Shown piece by piece: positions 1 through 8,113 of a stretch of 64,000 bases of DNA (position 1 is the first letter of the stretch; each line of letters begins with the position of its first letter). This stretch comes from JAKIYB01 sp964590255 (GTDB lineage Bacteria > Armatimonadota > Hebobacteria > CAIYQO01), in contig CAZPYA010000005.1 in NCBI GenBank assembly GCA_964590255.1, positions 27,525 through 91,524 of the forward strand, read 5' to 3'. The notes below the pieces were generated by a model that saw only the letters and a list, made by a program, of their open reading frames with translations, was not told where the DNA came from and searched no databases. A program made the position numbers and the translations under genes.

Positions 1-621
1 GCGCTGCCGCCGTGGCAGCATTTCAAAAACGTGCTCTACCACATCCGCATGGCCGATGTGCTGGGCTTTCACGCCGCCATCCTCTTCACCGGCCACTATG
101 GGCCGAACTGGGAAGATTTGAAGACGCTGGTGGAGCTGGTGCAGCCGCATGTGGGCACGCGGCTGTGCGGCGTGCCGGAATTCGAGTCGAATCACCGGGG
201 CTTCGATGACGACGGCCAGAGCGGCGGTGATCATGCCGGACGGGTGGAAACCTCGCTGCTGTGGGCACTGCTGCCGGAATGCGTGGACGTCTCGCGCATT
301 CCCACCGCGCCCGGCACGCACTTCGCCATGGGGAAAGACGCCGCGCAGGCCGACCGCCGGGTAGGCGCGCGCATGGTGGCGGACGAGATCCGCTGGCTCA
401 CCGACAAGGGATGTGCGTTGTTGGCGGAATACGATCGCTTGCGGCCGGCGCACACGCTGCGCACCTTCGAGCAGGTGGAGCAACTGTGGGACGACGTGGT
501 GCGGCCGCGCCTGCCGGCTTTTCGCACCATGCAGGACCTGTGGGGCTGGCAGGAGGAGATGGCCCCGGCGGAAAATTCAATCTGGTTCGCGAATTGGCAT
601 GTGCCGAAGCATCGGGGGTAA
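1..621 (+). CDS. Creatininase-family amidohydrolase, 5' end missing
   Basis: The frame is open from the first base of the window and stops at 619-621, so the true start lies outside. The visible 206 residues contain GHYGPN after a hydrophobic strand (creatininases usually read GHGGN here) and GGDHAGRVETSLLWALLPE, which matches the HAG-x-x-ETS signature of the creatininase/MftE fold. Family members are metal-dependent amidohydrolases acting on cyclic or small amides; the substrate here cannot be told. It is followed after only 3 bases by a sialidase-like gene and sits at the head of the visible part of a four-gene + strand run of secreted or glycan-related enzymes, so a role in using an amide-bearing carbohydrate breakdown product is possible but inferred. 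The GHYGPN variation is worth noting. Confidence 0.7.
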   Translation, partial: ALPPWQHFKNVLYHIRMADVLGFHAAILFTGHYGPNWEDLKTLVELVQPHVGTRLCGVPEFESNHRGFDDDGQSGGDHAGRVETSLLWALLPECVDVSRIPTAPGTHFAMGKDAAQADRRVGARMVADEIRWLTDKGCALLAEYDRLRPAHTLRTFEQVEQLWDDVVRPRLPAFRTMQDLWGWQEEMAPAENSIWFANWHVPKHRG

Positions 622-624
622 ACG

Positions 625-1719
625 ATGTCCAATGTCATCACACTGCATCTGCAGCATGGGCCGGGCAATCCGCGCAATTCCGAAGGATCGTTCGCCACGC
701 TGCGCGACGGGCGCGTCGTCTTCATCTACACGCGCTATGACGGAGACAGTTGGGCGGATGAGGCGGCGGCGCGGCTATGTGCGCGGTATTCATCAGATGG
801 CGGGCATACCTGGACGGACGAGGACGTCACCATCATCGAAAACGAAGGCCGTTGCAACGTGATGAGCGTGTCGCTGCTGCGCCTGCACGATGGCCGGCTG
901 GGCTTGTGGTATATCCGCAAGGACGGCATCGACAACGCCCATACCTATCTGCGCACCTCGGACGACGACACGACGTGGAGCGCGCCCACCTGCTGCGTCC
1001 CCGCGCCGGGGTATTTCGTGGTAAATAACGACCGCGTGGTGCAGCTTAGCAGCGGGCGGCTGGTGGTGCCGGCGTCCTATCACCGCAACCCGCTGCCGCC
1101 CGGCGCCGACCCCGACAATTATTACGCGAGTTTCGACAACCGCGGCATCGCCCTATGGTTCCTCTCCGACGACGGTGGCACCACCTGGCGGGAGAGCCGC
1201 GACTGGTGGGCGCTGCCCGTGCGCAGCGGCAGCGGGCTGCAGGAGACGGGCGTGGTGGAACTGCGCGACAGCCGGCTGTACGGCTACTGCCGCACCGACG
1301 TGGGCCGGCAGTATGAGATGTATTCCGAAGATGGCGGCGACACCTGGAGCGCGCCGCAACCCTCCGTCTTCCAGGCGCCCTGCTCGCCGCTCTCCATCAA
1401 GCGCCTGGCCACCGGCGACCTGCTGGCGGTGTGGAACGATCACAGCGGCCGGCTGATACCGTCGCCGGCCGACACTGGCTGGAATACGACCAGTTGGGGC
1501 CGCACCCCGCTGGCCTGCGCCATTAGCCGCGACGACGGCGCCACATGGATCAACCATCGACTGCTGGAAACCGATCTGGCGCGCGGCTACTGCTACACCG
1601 CCATCCACCCGCTGGACGATGCCGTCCTCCTCGCCTACTGCTGCGGCGGCGGCGCCGACAGCATAGTCTTACAGGACCTGTGCATTCGGCGGGTGTCATA
1701 CGAGTGGTTATATGCCTGA
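625..1719 (+). CDS. BNR/Asp-box sialidase-like glycoside hydrolase
   Basis: This 364-aa protein carries four Asp-box turns of the form S-x-D-x-G-x-T-W: SSDGGHTW near residue 55, SDDGGTTW near 182, SEDGGDTW near 234 and SRDDGATW near 303. Asp boxes spaced this way mark a six-bladed beta-propeller of the sialidase/neuraminidase type. The N-terminus (NSEGSFATLRDGRVVFIYTRY) is the usual first blade of bacterial exo-alpha-sialidase-like proteins. No signal peptide is obvious, so it is probably cytoplasmic. The ATG at 625 lies 3 bases after the previous stop, suggesting translational coupling. It overlaps the next frame only if that gene starts at 1712. True sialidase activity is not certain, since many members of this family act on other sugars or are uncharacterised. 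Confidence 0.75.
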   Translation: MSNVITLHLQHGPGNPRNSEGSFATLRDGRVVFIYTRYDGDSWADEAAARLCARYSSDGGHTWTDEDVTIIENEGRCNVMSVSLLRLHDGRLGLWYIRKDGIDNAHTYLRTSDDDTTWSAPTCCVPAPGYFVVNNDRVVQLSSGRLVVPASYHRNPLPPGADPDNYYASFDNRGIALWFLSDDGGTTWRESRDWWALPVRSGSGLQETGVVELRDSRLYGYCRTDVGRQYEMYSEDGGDTWSAPQPSVFQAPCSPLSIKRLATGDLLAVWNDHSGRLIPSPADTGWNTTSWGRTPLACAISRDDGATWINHRLLETDLARGYCYTAIHPLDDAVLLAYCCGGGADSIVLQDLCIRRVSYEWLYA

Positions 1720-1732
1720 AAGGGAAGTGACG

Positions 1733-2380
1733 ATGCACCGTCTGCACGCACTATTCACACGCAACGAGCCAGCAACCTGGCTCTTCGCCGGCGACAGTAT
1801 CACCCACGGCGCCTTGCATACGCTGGGGTGGCGCGACTACACCGAGCTGTTCCGCGAGCGGGTGGGGTGGGAGCTGCGCCGCCAGCACGACGCCGTCATC
1901 AACACCGCGTACAGCGGGTATACGGTGCGAAATCTGCTCGATGAATACACGCCGCGCATCGGCCGCTTTGCGCCGGATGTCGTCTTCATCATGATCGGCA
2001 TGAACGATTGCTGCGAGGAGCGCGTGCCGCTGCCGGAGTTCTCCGGCGCGCTGCGAACGCTGGCCGAGCGCATCCAGCAGGATGGCGGCCTGCCGGTGTT
2101 GCAGACGACCTGCCCGGTCATCGCCGGCAAGGCGCCCGGGCGCGAGGAATACCTGCCGAGTTACATGGATGCCGTTCGCGGCGTGGCTGTCGAGACGAAC
2201 CTGCCGCTGGTCGACCATGCCGCCGTCTGGTTGGCGCGAAGCGAGCAGGAGCGTTATTACCTGATGAGCGATCCGTTCCACCCCAATGAATGCGGCCACC
2301 GGGCTTTCGCGCACGCGCTGTTCCACGCCGCGGGCATCTGGGACGATGTGTCATATACCTGCCGGTTATTCGTGCCGTAA
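1733..2380 (+). CDS. SGNH/GDSL-family hydrolase
   Basis: The 215-aa product has the hallmark SGNH blocks: GDSITHG near residue 20 with the nucleophile Ser, IGMNDC near residue 90 (block III G-x-N-D) and DPFHPNECGH near residue 180 with the Asp-x-x-His pair. Such enzymes are serine esterases or lipases that often remove acetyl groups from carbohydrates. An ATG at 1712 would overlap the previous gene, but AAGGGAAG precedes the ATG at 1733 at a good distance, so I prefer 1733. No signal peptide is visible. Position between a sialidase-like gene and a secreted heparinase-like gene makes carbohydrate deacetylation a reasonable but unproven role. Confidence 0.8.
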   Translation: MHRLHALFTRNEPATWLFAGDSITHGALHTLGWRDYTELFRERVGWELRRQHDAVINTAYSGYTVRNLLDEYTPRIGRFAPDVVFIMIGMNDCCEERVPLPEFSGALRTLAERIQQDGGLPVLQTTCPVIAGKAPGREEYLPSYMDAVRGVAVETNLPLVDHAAVWLARSEQERYYLMSDPFHPNECGHRAFAHALFHAAGIWDDVSYTCRLFVP

Positions 2381-2401
2381 GCCGAGAGAAAGGGAATCGC
2401 A

Positions 2402-5400
2402 ATGCCTCGCGTGTATATCTGGTGCATACTTCTATGCAGTATGATCGCGGTGCGCGGGCAGCAACCGCGCACCTTCACGCTGCGGGAATGCTTCGGCATC
2501 GCCCATGCCCGGCAACTGGTGGAGGCGCCGTTTCCCGCCGGCGTTGACGCCGCGCAATCCCGGTTGCTGGGGCCGGACGGGACAGCGACGCCATTTCAGG
2601 TACTCGACGGCGGCAACACGCTGACCTTCATCACCGACCTGCCCGCCCATGCCGAGCAGCGTTGGACGCTGGCGCCCGGTGTTCCCGCGCCGGCGCCGGA
2701 TGGCATCCGGGTCACCGAGACGCCCGCGTATTACCAGATTACCAATGGCCTGACCGGCGTGCGCGTGGCGAAGGCGGCGACCGAACTGGCACCCCCGCTG
2801 GCGCCGGTGCAAGGCATACAACTGCGCGACGGCACGTGGACGGGCACCGGGCCGAACCTGCTGGTCGCGCGCAACACGACGTGGAAGACGATGGCCGTGC
2901 GCTTCGTCGAACGCGGGCCACTGCTGACGAGCATTGAGGTGCGCTACACGCTGATACGGCCGGATTTACGCTCGAACCAGAATAACGCGATCCTGATTCC
3001 CGGCGGCGAGGGGTATTACGCGAGCTCCATCACGGTGAAGGCGGGACAGCCATCGCTGCTCTTCGAGGAAGACACCGACACCGACGTGCAATATTCCATC
3101 AACCTGTACCCCGGCATCGGGCCGACGCAAGCGCGCTACCACGGCCACCATGCCACGAAGGAGGCGTATGGACGCCTGGAGGGCGGCGGAGTCTATACCG
3201 GCGCATATGGCACGCCGCAGGACGCCTTACTCGACTTGCGCTATGACCGCCGCATGGACGCCATCTACGCCACCAGCGACGCCAGCTACCGCTACATGGC
3301 GGTCTGGGACCCGTGGGTGTTCGATGGCGGGTGGTACTGGCAGCTCTACCGTGCTGCCGGGCCGGCGGAGAGCAACATCGTCGGCATCTTCGCCGGCGCG
3401 CCGTCCCGCGCGGTGGGGGCGGCGGCCAGTGGCGTGGGCGTCTTCACCATTCCCGACCCGAAAGCGGCAGGCATCACCGTCGCCTGTGTCCGCCTGTGCG
3501 CCGACACCCGCTATTTCCCGCGCATCCGCTACGCCTGGGGCCTATTCACCGGGGTGAAGGGGCAGGACCTGAAACCGGTGACGGAGATTCAGCCGATTAA
3601 CCGGCAGATGAATATCCACGGCGGCATCAACCTGAGCAAGGTCGCCCGCTGGCCGGTGGCCTATCCCGATCCGCCGCAGGGCTACGGCGCGCTGTATATG
3701 CCAAAAGCCGCCGTGCAGCGATTAATCGAGAAGCTGCGCACCGACAAAGCGTTTTACCAGTATTGTTACAATACCGAACCGCAGTCGCGCGGGCTCATCG
3801 AGTTGATGGCCGACACTACCGGCGCGAAGGTCCACACGGCGGCAAAAGAGGTTATCGATGGCGCGCGCTGGCTACTAGAGCGCTACGTCAACGGCGAAGG
3901 CATCTACGCCCGGCCGCACTACTGGGAAGGCGGCCAGTATATGACGGAAAAAGCGGTGTGGATCGACCTGCTGCTGGCCTCTGACCAATTGACCCCCGAG
4001 GAGCGCGTGACTTTGAAGGCGATTCACTCCGCCTTCGGCCATATCCTGTGGGACGACGACTTTGTGCCGCTCACCCTGCCGCACGGGCTGAACCTGGCGC
4101 AAGGGCCGGTGCAGTACCTGGGATTCCGCGCATTCTACGCCATCGTGCTGTCCGGACAACCGGTGATGCAGGCGCGCGCCGCCGAGGTGGAGCGCATGAC
4201 GCTGTCCGCGCTGCCCGCTATCATTAACGAACACGGCGCGGGGGTGGCGTGTACGCATTATATGTCGCCCTACGTCGCCACCAGCCTCAACACGTTGCTG
4301 CAGCTTGCGCTGCTGGGACGTGACCATTACCGCACCGAGCCGCGACTGGCGAAATTCGCCGAAGGCTACCTGCACTTCCTCACCCCACCGGAGCCACGCT
4401 TCGGCGGCAAGCGGAAATACATCGCCACCAGCGACAGCTCCACGGAATCCTCCGAGCTCTACGGCGTGCTGGCCACCGCCTTCCGCGCCGCGAATCCGGC
4501 GCTGAGCGCCCGGCTGATGGGCGCATGGCATGCCGGTGGACGCCACCTGGATCCGCGCTTCGGCTCCTGCCTGCTGCGCATCGACACCGAAGCGCCGTCG
4601 GCGGACCCGCAACTGGGCAGCGCCGCCGTGCCCGGCTATTTCAGCGTGCTGCGCCATGGCTGGGGACAGCCGCACGAGACCGCCGCCTGGGTGATCAACG
4701 GCGACTTTTATCGCGAACATCGCCACCCCGACCAGGGCATGGTGGTGCTCTACGCGCTGGGCGCGCCGGTGTCCGTACACTGGAGCTCACTCTATTACCC
4801 GCAAGTCTCCGGCGCATTCATGAACAGCACGGCGCTGCTGGAGTCGATGCTGCCGACGCCGTGGGACGGCGACAGCCCGCCGCTGAACGCCGGCGGCGGC
4901 TGGAGCGACTCGACCGCGGACGCCTTCCTCGACTTCCCGGCGTCGGGATACGCGCGGCAGCATTATTCCGCGAAGAACGCCACCTGGACGCGCACGCTGG
5001 CGAGTATCCACCCGCGTGATGACCGGCCGGTGCTGCTCATCCGCGACAGCGTCACCGGCGAACAAGCCGCCGCGCCGCGCGTCGTCACGCTGAACCTGCT
5101 GGCGCAGGGGGCGGTGGAGACGCCCGCCGGGCCGATGACACCCCTGGCGCGCACCTGCCCGCAGACACAAACGCCGACGAAGGCGCAACTGCCATCGACC
5201 GGGCCCATCTTCGCGCTGCCCGCCGGCCTGAACCGGCTGGGTTTCACCGGGCAACACGGCGTCGATTGGGACGTCTACACGCTGTCCGAGACACCGCAGC
5301 AGGCATACATCGGCAACTGGGCGGTAAGCTGGCACCAGGAAAAGAACCCGTTTGAAGAGCGCCAGCATATCCTGCGCGTGCGCGGCCAGGGCAGCCTGCT

Positions 5401-5803
5401 CACGCTGCTGCTGCCGTGGCGCGCCGGCGCGAAACCGGCGGGCCTGCGCGTCACCCACGAAGGCGTCGGCGTGCGCATCGCCACCTTCGAGGATCAATTG
5501 GACGTGTGGGAGCATGGGTATGCCTACGCCGCGCAGACGCGGACGGCACTGGCGGCCTTCGCGGAGGCACGGATATCCGCCAACGGCCTGGCCATCGCCG
5601 GCGGCCCGGCGGAGACGGTAATGGAGGGAACGACGGCGACGGTAACGGTGCACGGCGCGCCCGGTACGCGCACCGTGACGCTGCCCGGCGCGTGGACGCC
5701 CGTGGAGGCGAAAGCGCCGGCGAAGCTGGCCAATGGGGCATGGCAGATCGCATATGCCGGCGGGGCGCCGCTGCGGATCACGTTTCGCGCGGTGAAAAAG
5801 TAG
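2402..5803 (+). CDS. Large secreted heparinase II/III-like protein
   Basis: A 1133-aa protein with a short signal peptide (hydrophobic residues 4-17, RGQQ cleavage region). Roughly residues 25-400 are beta-rich, 420-760 look like an alpha/alpha toroid, and the following region contains EHRHPDQGMVVLYALGAPV near residue 770, which resembles the conserved H-x-H-x-D stretch of the heparinase II/III C-terminal beta domain. A further beta-rich tail follows. The ATG at 2402 has AAAGGG upstream. The family eliminates uronic-acid polysaccharides, but overall similarity is weak and I would call it only heparinase-like or polysaccharide-lyase-like. Last gene of the + strand run that starts before the window; its 3' end overlaps that of ispG on the other strand by 26 bases. 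Confidence 0.55.
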   Translation: MPRVYIWCILLCSMIAVRGQQPRTFTLRECFGIAHARQLVEAPFPAGVDAAQSRLLGPDGTATPFQVLDGGNTLTFITDLPAHAEQRWTLAPGVPAPAPDGIRVTETPAYYQITNGLTGVRVAKAATELAPPLAPVQGIQLRDGTWTGTGPNLLVARNTTWKTMAVRFVERGPLLTSIEVRYTLIRPDLRSNQNNAILIPGGEGYYASSITVKAGQPSLLFEEDTDTDVQYSINLYPGIGPTQARYHGHHATKEAYGRLEGGGVYTGAYGTPQDALLDLRYDRRMDAIYATSDASYRYMAVWDPWVFDGGWYWQLYRAAGPAESNIVGIFAGAPSRAVGAAASGVGVFTIPDPKAAGITVACVRLCADTRYFPRIRYAWGLFTGVKGQDLKPVTEIQPINRQMNIHGGINLSKVARWPVAYPDPPQGYGALYMPKAAVQRLIEKLRTDKAFYQYCYNTEPQSRGLIELMADTTGAKVHTAAKEVIDGARWLLERYVNGEGIYARPHYWEGGQYMTEKAVWIDLLLASDQLTPEERVTLKAIHSAFGHILWDDDFVPLTLPHGLNLAQGPVQYLGFRAFYAIVLSGQPVMQARAAEVERMTLSALPAIINEHGAGVACTHYMSPYVATSLNTLLQLALLGRDHYRTEPRLAKFAEGYLHFLTPPEPRFGGKRKYIATSDSSTESSELYGVLATAFRAANPALSARLMGAWHAGGRHLDPRFGSCLLRIDTEAPSADPQLGSAAVPGYFSVLRHGWGQPHETAAWVINGDFYREHRHPDQGMVVLYALGAPVSVHWSSLYYPQVSGAFMNSTALLESMLPTPWDGDSPPLNAGGGWSDSTADAFLDFPASGYARQHYSAKNATWTRTLASIHPRDDRPVLLIRDSVTGEQAAAPRVVTLNLLAQGAVETPAGPMTPLARTCPQTQTPTKAQLPSTGPIFALPAGLNRLGFTGQHGVDWDVYTLSETPQQAYIGNWAVSWHQEKNPFEERQHILRVRGQGSLLTLLLPWRAGAKPAGLRVTHEGVGVRIATFEDQLDVWEHGYAYAAQTRTALAAFAEARISANGLAIAGGPAETVMEGTTATVTVHGAPGTRTVTLPGAWTPVEAKAPAKLANGAWQIAYAGGAPLRITFRAVKK

Positions 5804-6902
5804 CCGCCAGCGCCTCGACCTCCGCCACCAGCCGGTCGACGATATCGGATTCCGGAACGCGGCCGAGTGATTCGCCCTTGCGGAAGAGCAGGCCTGCGCC
5901 GACGGCGCTGGCGATGCCGAGGTCGGCGTCGCGCGCCTCGCCGGGGCCGTTCACTTCGCAGCCCATCACCGCCACGCGCAGCGAGCGGCCTTCGGCCCGC
6001 AGGCGGCGGTCCAGCGGTTGCAGGCGGGCCTTCACCGCGATGACAATAGGGTTGAAATCCACGTCGCAGCGGGCGCAGGTGGGGCAGGCGGTGAGGGTGA
6101 TGCCGCCCTCGCGCAGCTCCAGCGTGCGCAGCAGGTGCCAGCCGGCCTCCACCTCCTCCACGGGATCGGCGGTGAGCGATACGCGGAGGGTGTCCCCCAG
6201 CCCCTCGCCCAGCAACTGCCCGATGCCGGCGGCGGACTTGATGAGCCCCTCCGGCGGCAGACCCGCCTCGGTGATGCCCACGTGCAGCGGGTAGTCGCGG
6301 GCATCGGCCATCAAGCGATAAGCCAGCACGGTGGTGATCAGGTCGGAGGCCTTGAGCGAGACGATGATGTCGCGGAACTCCAGTTCCTCCAGCAGGCGGA
6401 TGTGCCCAAGGGCGCCCTCCACCAGCGCCTGCGCGTTGCCGAGGTGGGTGAACGGGTAGCGCGCGCGCAGGGCGGGATCGATGGAGCCGTTGTTCATGCC
6501 GATGCGGATGGGCACGCCGCGCGCCTGTGCCGCCGCCGCCACCGCGCGAATATGCTCGGGGCGCTTCAGGTTGCCGGGGTTCAGCCGCAGCTTATCCACC
6601 CCGCCATCGAGGGCGATGAGCGCGAAGCGATGGCTGAAGTGGATGTCGGCGACCAGCGGGATGCGGATGCGCGCCTTGATGGCCCCCAGCGCCTTCGCCG
6701 CCCGCGTGTCCGGCACCGCCACCCGCACCAAATCACACCCCGCCGCTTCCAGCGCGTGAATCTGCGCGACGGTGGCGTCCACGTCCGCCGTGGGCGTCTT
6801 CGTCATCGACTGCACGCTGATGGGCGCGCCGCCGCCGATGGTGAGCGCGCCCACGCGCACGGGACGGGTGGCGCGGCGCGGGAGGGGGTAAGCGCCGGTC
6901 AT
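5778..6902 (-). CDS. ispG: 4-hydroxy-3-methylbut-2-enyl diphosphate synthase
   Basis: This 374-aa enzyme catalyses the penultimate step of the MEP isoprenoid pathway, reductive ring opening of MEcPP to HMBPP, using a 4Fe-4S cluster. The N-terminal VRVGALTIGGGAPISVQSMT and the TIM-barrel pattern (DLVRVAVPD, PLVADIHF) are typical. The cluster ligands are seen in CPTCARCDVDF and in GCEVNGPGEA near the C-terminus. The frame opens at 6938 inside rseP, but GGGAGA precedes the ATG at 6902 by 8 bases, so 6902 is chosen. The start lies 5 bases after the rseP stop, forming an rseP-ispG pair as in many bacteria; dxr, the usual third member, is not next to them. Length and motifs are complete. Confidence 0.97.
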   Translation of the reverse strand: MTGAYPLPRRATRPVRVGALTIGGGAPISVQSMTKTPTADVDATVAQIHALEAAGCDLVRVAVPDTRAAKALGAIKARIRIPLVADIHFSHRFALIALDGGVDKLRLNPGNLKRPEHIRAVAAAAQARGVPIRIGMNNGSIDPALRARYPFTHLGNAQALVEGALGHIRLLEELEFRDIIVSLKASDLITTVLAYRLMADARDYPLHVGITEAGLPPEGLIKSAAGIGQLLGEGLGDTLRVSLTADPVEEVEAGWHLLRTLELREGGITLTACPTCARCDVDFNPIVIAVKARLQPLDRRLRAEGRSLRVAVMGCEVNGPGEARDADLGIASAVGAGLLFRKGESLGRVPESDIVDRLVAEVEALAATFSPRET

Positions 6903-6906
6903 GAGT

Positions 6907-7971
6907 TTATCTCCCGGGTATGGGTGGTTTGCCGGCAATCCAGTTCCAAATATCGTTGCCGATGATGAGCACCAGCAGCCCGAGCAACAGTACGAAGCCG
7001 ACCGTGTGCACCAGCGCCTTCTTCTCGGGATCGAACTCTTTCCCGCGGATGCGCTCGAGGACGAGGATTACCAGGTGGCTGCCATCCAGCGCCGGAATCG
7101 GCAGCAGGTTGACGATGGCGATATTCAGCGAGATCAGCGCGAACAGCAGCAGGAACCAGCTCATATTCTCCGGCGAGAGCAGGTCGGCGCTGGCAGCGTC
7201 ATAAATAATGCGGGAAATGCCCACCGCGCCGGTGAGCGATCCCGGCGGCGCTTGGCCGGTGAAGAGCATGCCGATGCCCATAATCATCGCGTGGGTAGCG
7301 CGGTAGGTGGTGACGAACCCATTGGTGATGGATTCGCCCACCCCGATCTTCTGGTAGACGCTGCCCAGCTCCACGCCGATCTTCCGCCCGCCTTGCAGGG
7401 GCACGGGGGTAACGGATTTCGTCACGCGCTCGCCATTGCGCAGCACGACGATGGCGACGGCGGATTTCGAGTCGTTGATCACCTCAATGGAACGCAGGAT
7501 GGTGGGATTTTCCTCTGTGCCAACCCGCACAATCCGGTCATTCTTCTGCAAACCCGCCTTCGCCGCGGGCATGTCGGCGACCACGCGGCGGATGACCGGC
7601 GTATCGGTCGGCTTGCCGATGAACATGCCGATGACGATGAAGATGATCAGCGCCAGCAGGACATTCATGGTGACGCCGGCGATGATGGTGGCAAATTTTG
7701 AGCGGAAGGGTTTGGTGTAAAAGCCGTTCGGCTCGGTTTCTTCGCCCGGTTCCATGCCGGCGATGCGCACGAAACCGCCGAAGGGCAACAGGCGCACCGA
7801 GTAACGGGTGCCCCCCTTCACGCGACTGAAGAGGACCGGGCCGAAGCCGACGGCGAATTCATGCACCGTCATGCCGCTCCACTTGGCGACGAGAAAGTGC
7901 CCCAACTCGTGGATGACGATGATCGTGCCGAAGACGATCAGTATGCCGAGATATCCCATCAGCGTTTCCAT
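6907..7971 (-). CDS. rseP: RIP site-2 membrane zinc metalloprotease RseP
   Basis: A 354-aa intramembrane protease that cleaves anti-sigma factors or other single-pass membrane proteins. HELGH near residue 19 within the first membrane helix supplies the zinc ligands. FGPVLFS and RLLPFGGFV follow, a PDZ domain spans roughly residues 115-200, and a second motif region NLLPIPALDGSH near residue 300 contains the third ligand Asp. Three to four membrane helices are seen. An upstream extension to 8037 exists, but the ATG at 7971 has AGG five to six bases upstream and gives the standard N-terminus. Translationally close to ispG downstream. The island ECF/anti-sigma pair further on could in principle be a substrate system, but that is speculation. 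Confidence 0.96.
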   Translation of the reverse strand: METLMGYLGILIVFGTIIVIHELGHFLVAKWSGMTVHEFAVGFGPVLFSRVKGGTRYSVRLLPFGGFVRIAGMEPGEETEPNGFYTKPFRSKFATIIAGVTMNVLLALIIFIVIGMFIGKPTDTPVIRRVVADMPAAKAGLQKNDRIVRVGTEENPTILRSIEVINDSKSAVAIVVLRNGERVTKSVTPVPLQGGRKIGVELGSVYQKIGVGESITNGFVTTYRATHAMIMGIGMLFTGQAPPGSLTGAVGISRIIYDAASADLLSPENMSWFLLLFALISLNIAIVNLLPIPALDGSHLVILVLERIRGKEFDPEKKALVHTVGFVLLLGLLVLIIGNDIWNWIAGKPPIPGR

Positions 7972-8041
7972 AGTACCTGCATCATACCCTGTCACGCACA
8001 TAATTCCCCATACAGCATGGGGAAACCGACTTAGCATAACA

Positions 8042-8070
8042 CATCGGGGCGCGAATGTCGCGCCCCGATG
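8042..8070 (-). terminator. Hairpin after the 615-aa winged-helix gene
   Basis: A perfect 13-bp stem (CATCGGGGCGCGA with its complement) encloses a 3-base loop between the end of the 8114-9961 gene and rseP. There is no clear T-run, so it may be a terminator of the U-poor kind, an RNA 3'-end stabiliser or a processing signal. Both neighbouring genes are on the - strand. Confidence 0.5.
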
Positions 8071-8113
8071 AATGGTTCCGGATTAGGCGGAGTACAACTC
8101 CGCGGCCCCAGGG

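Noticed and set aside
3875..4780. 301-codon - strand frame
   Set aside because: It lies inside the large secreted protein gene and shows only shadow composition.
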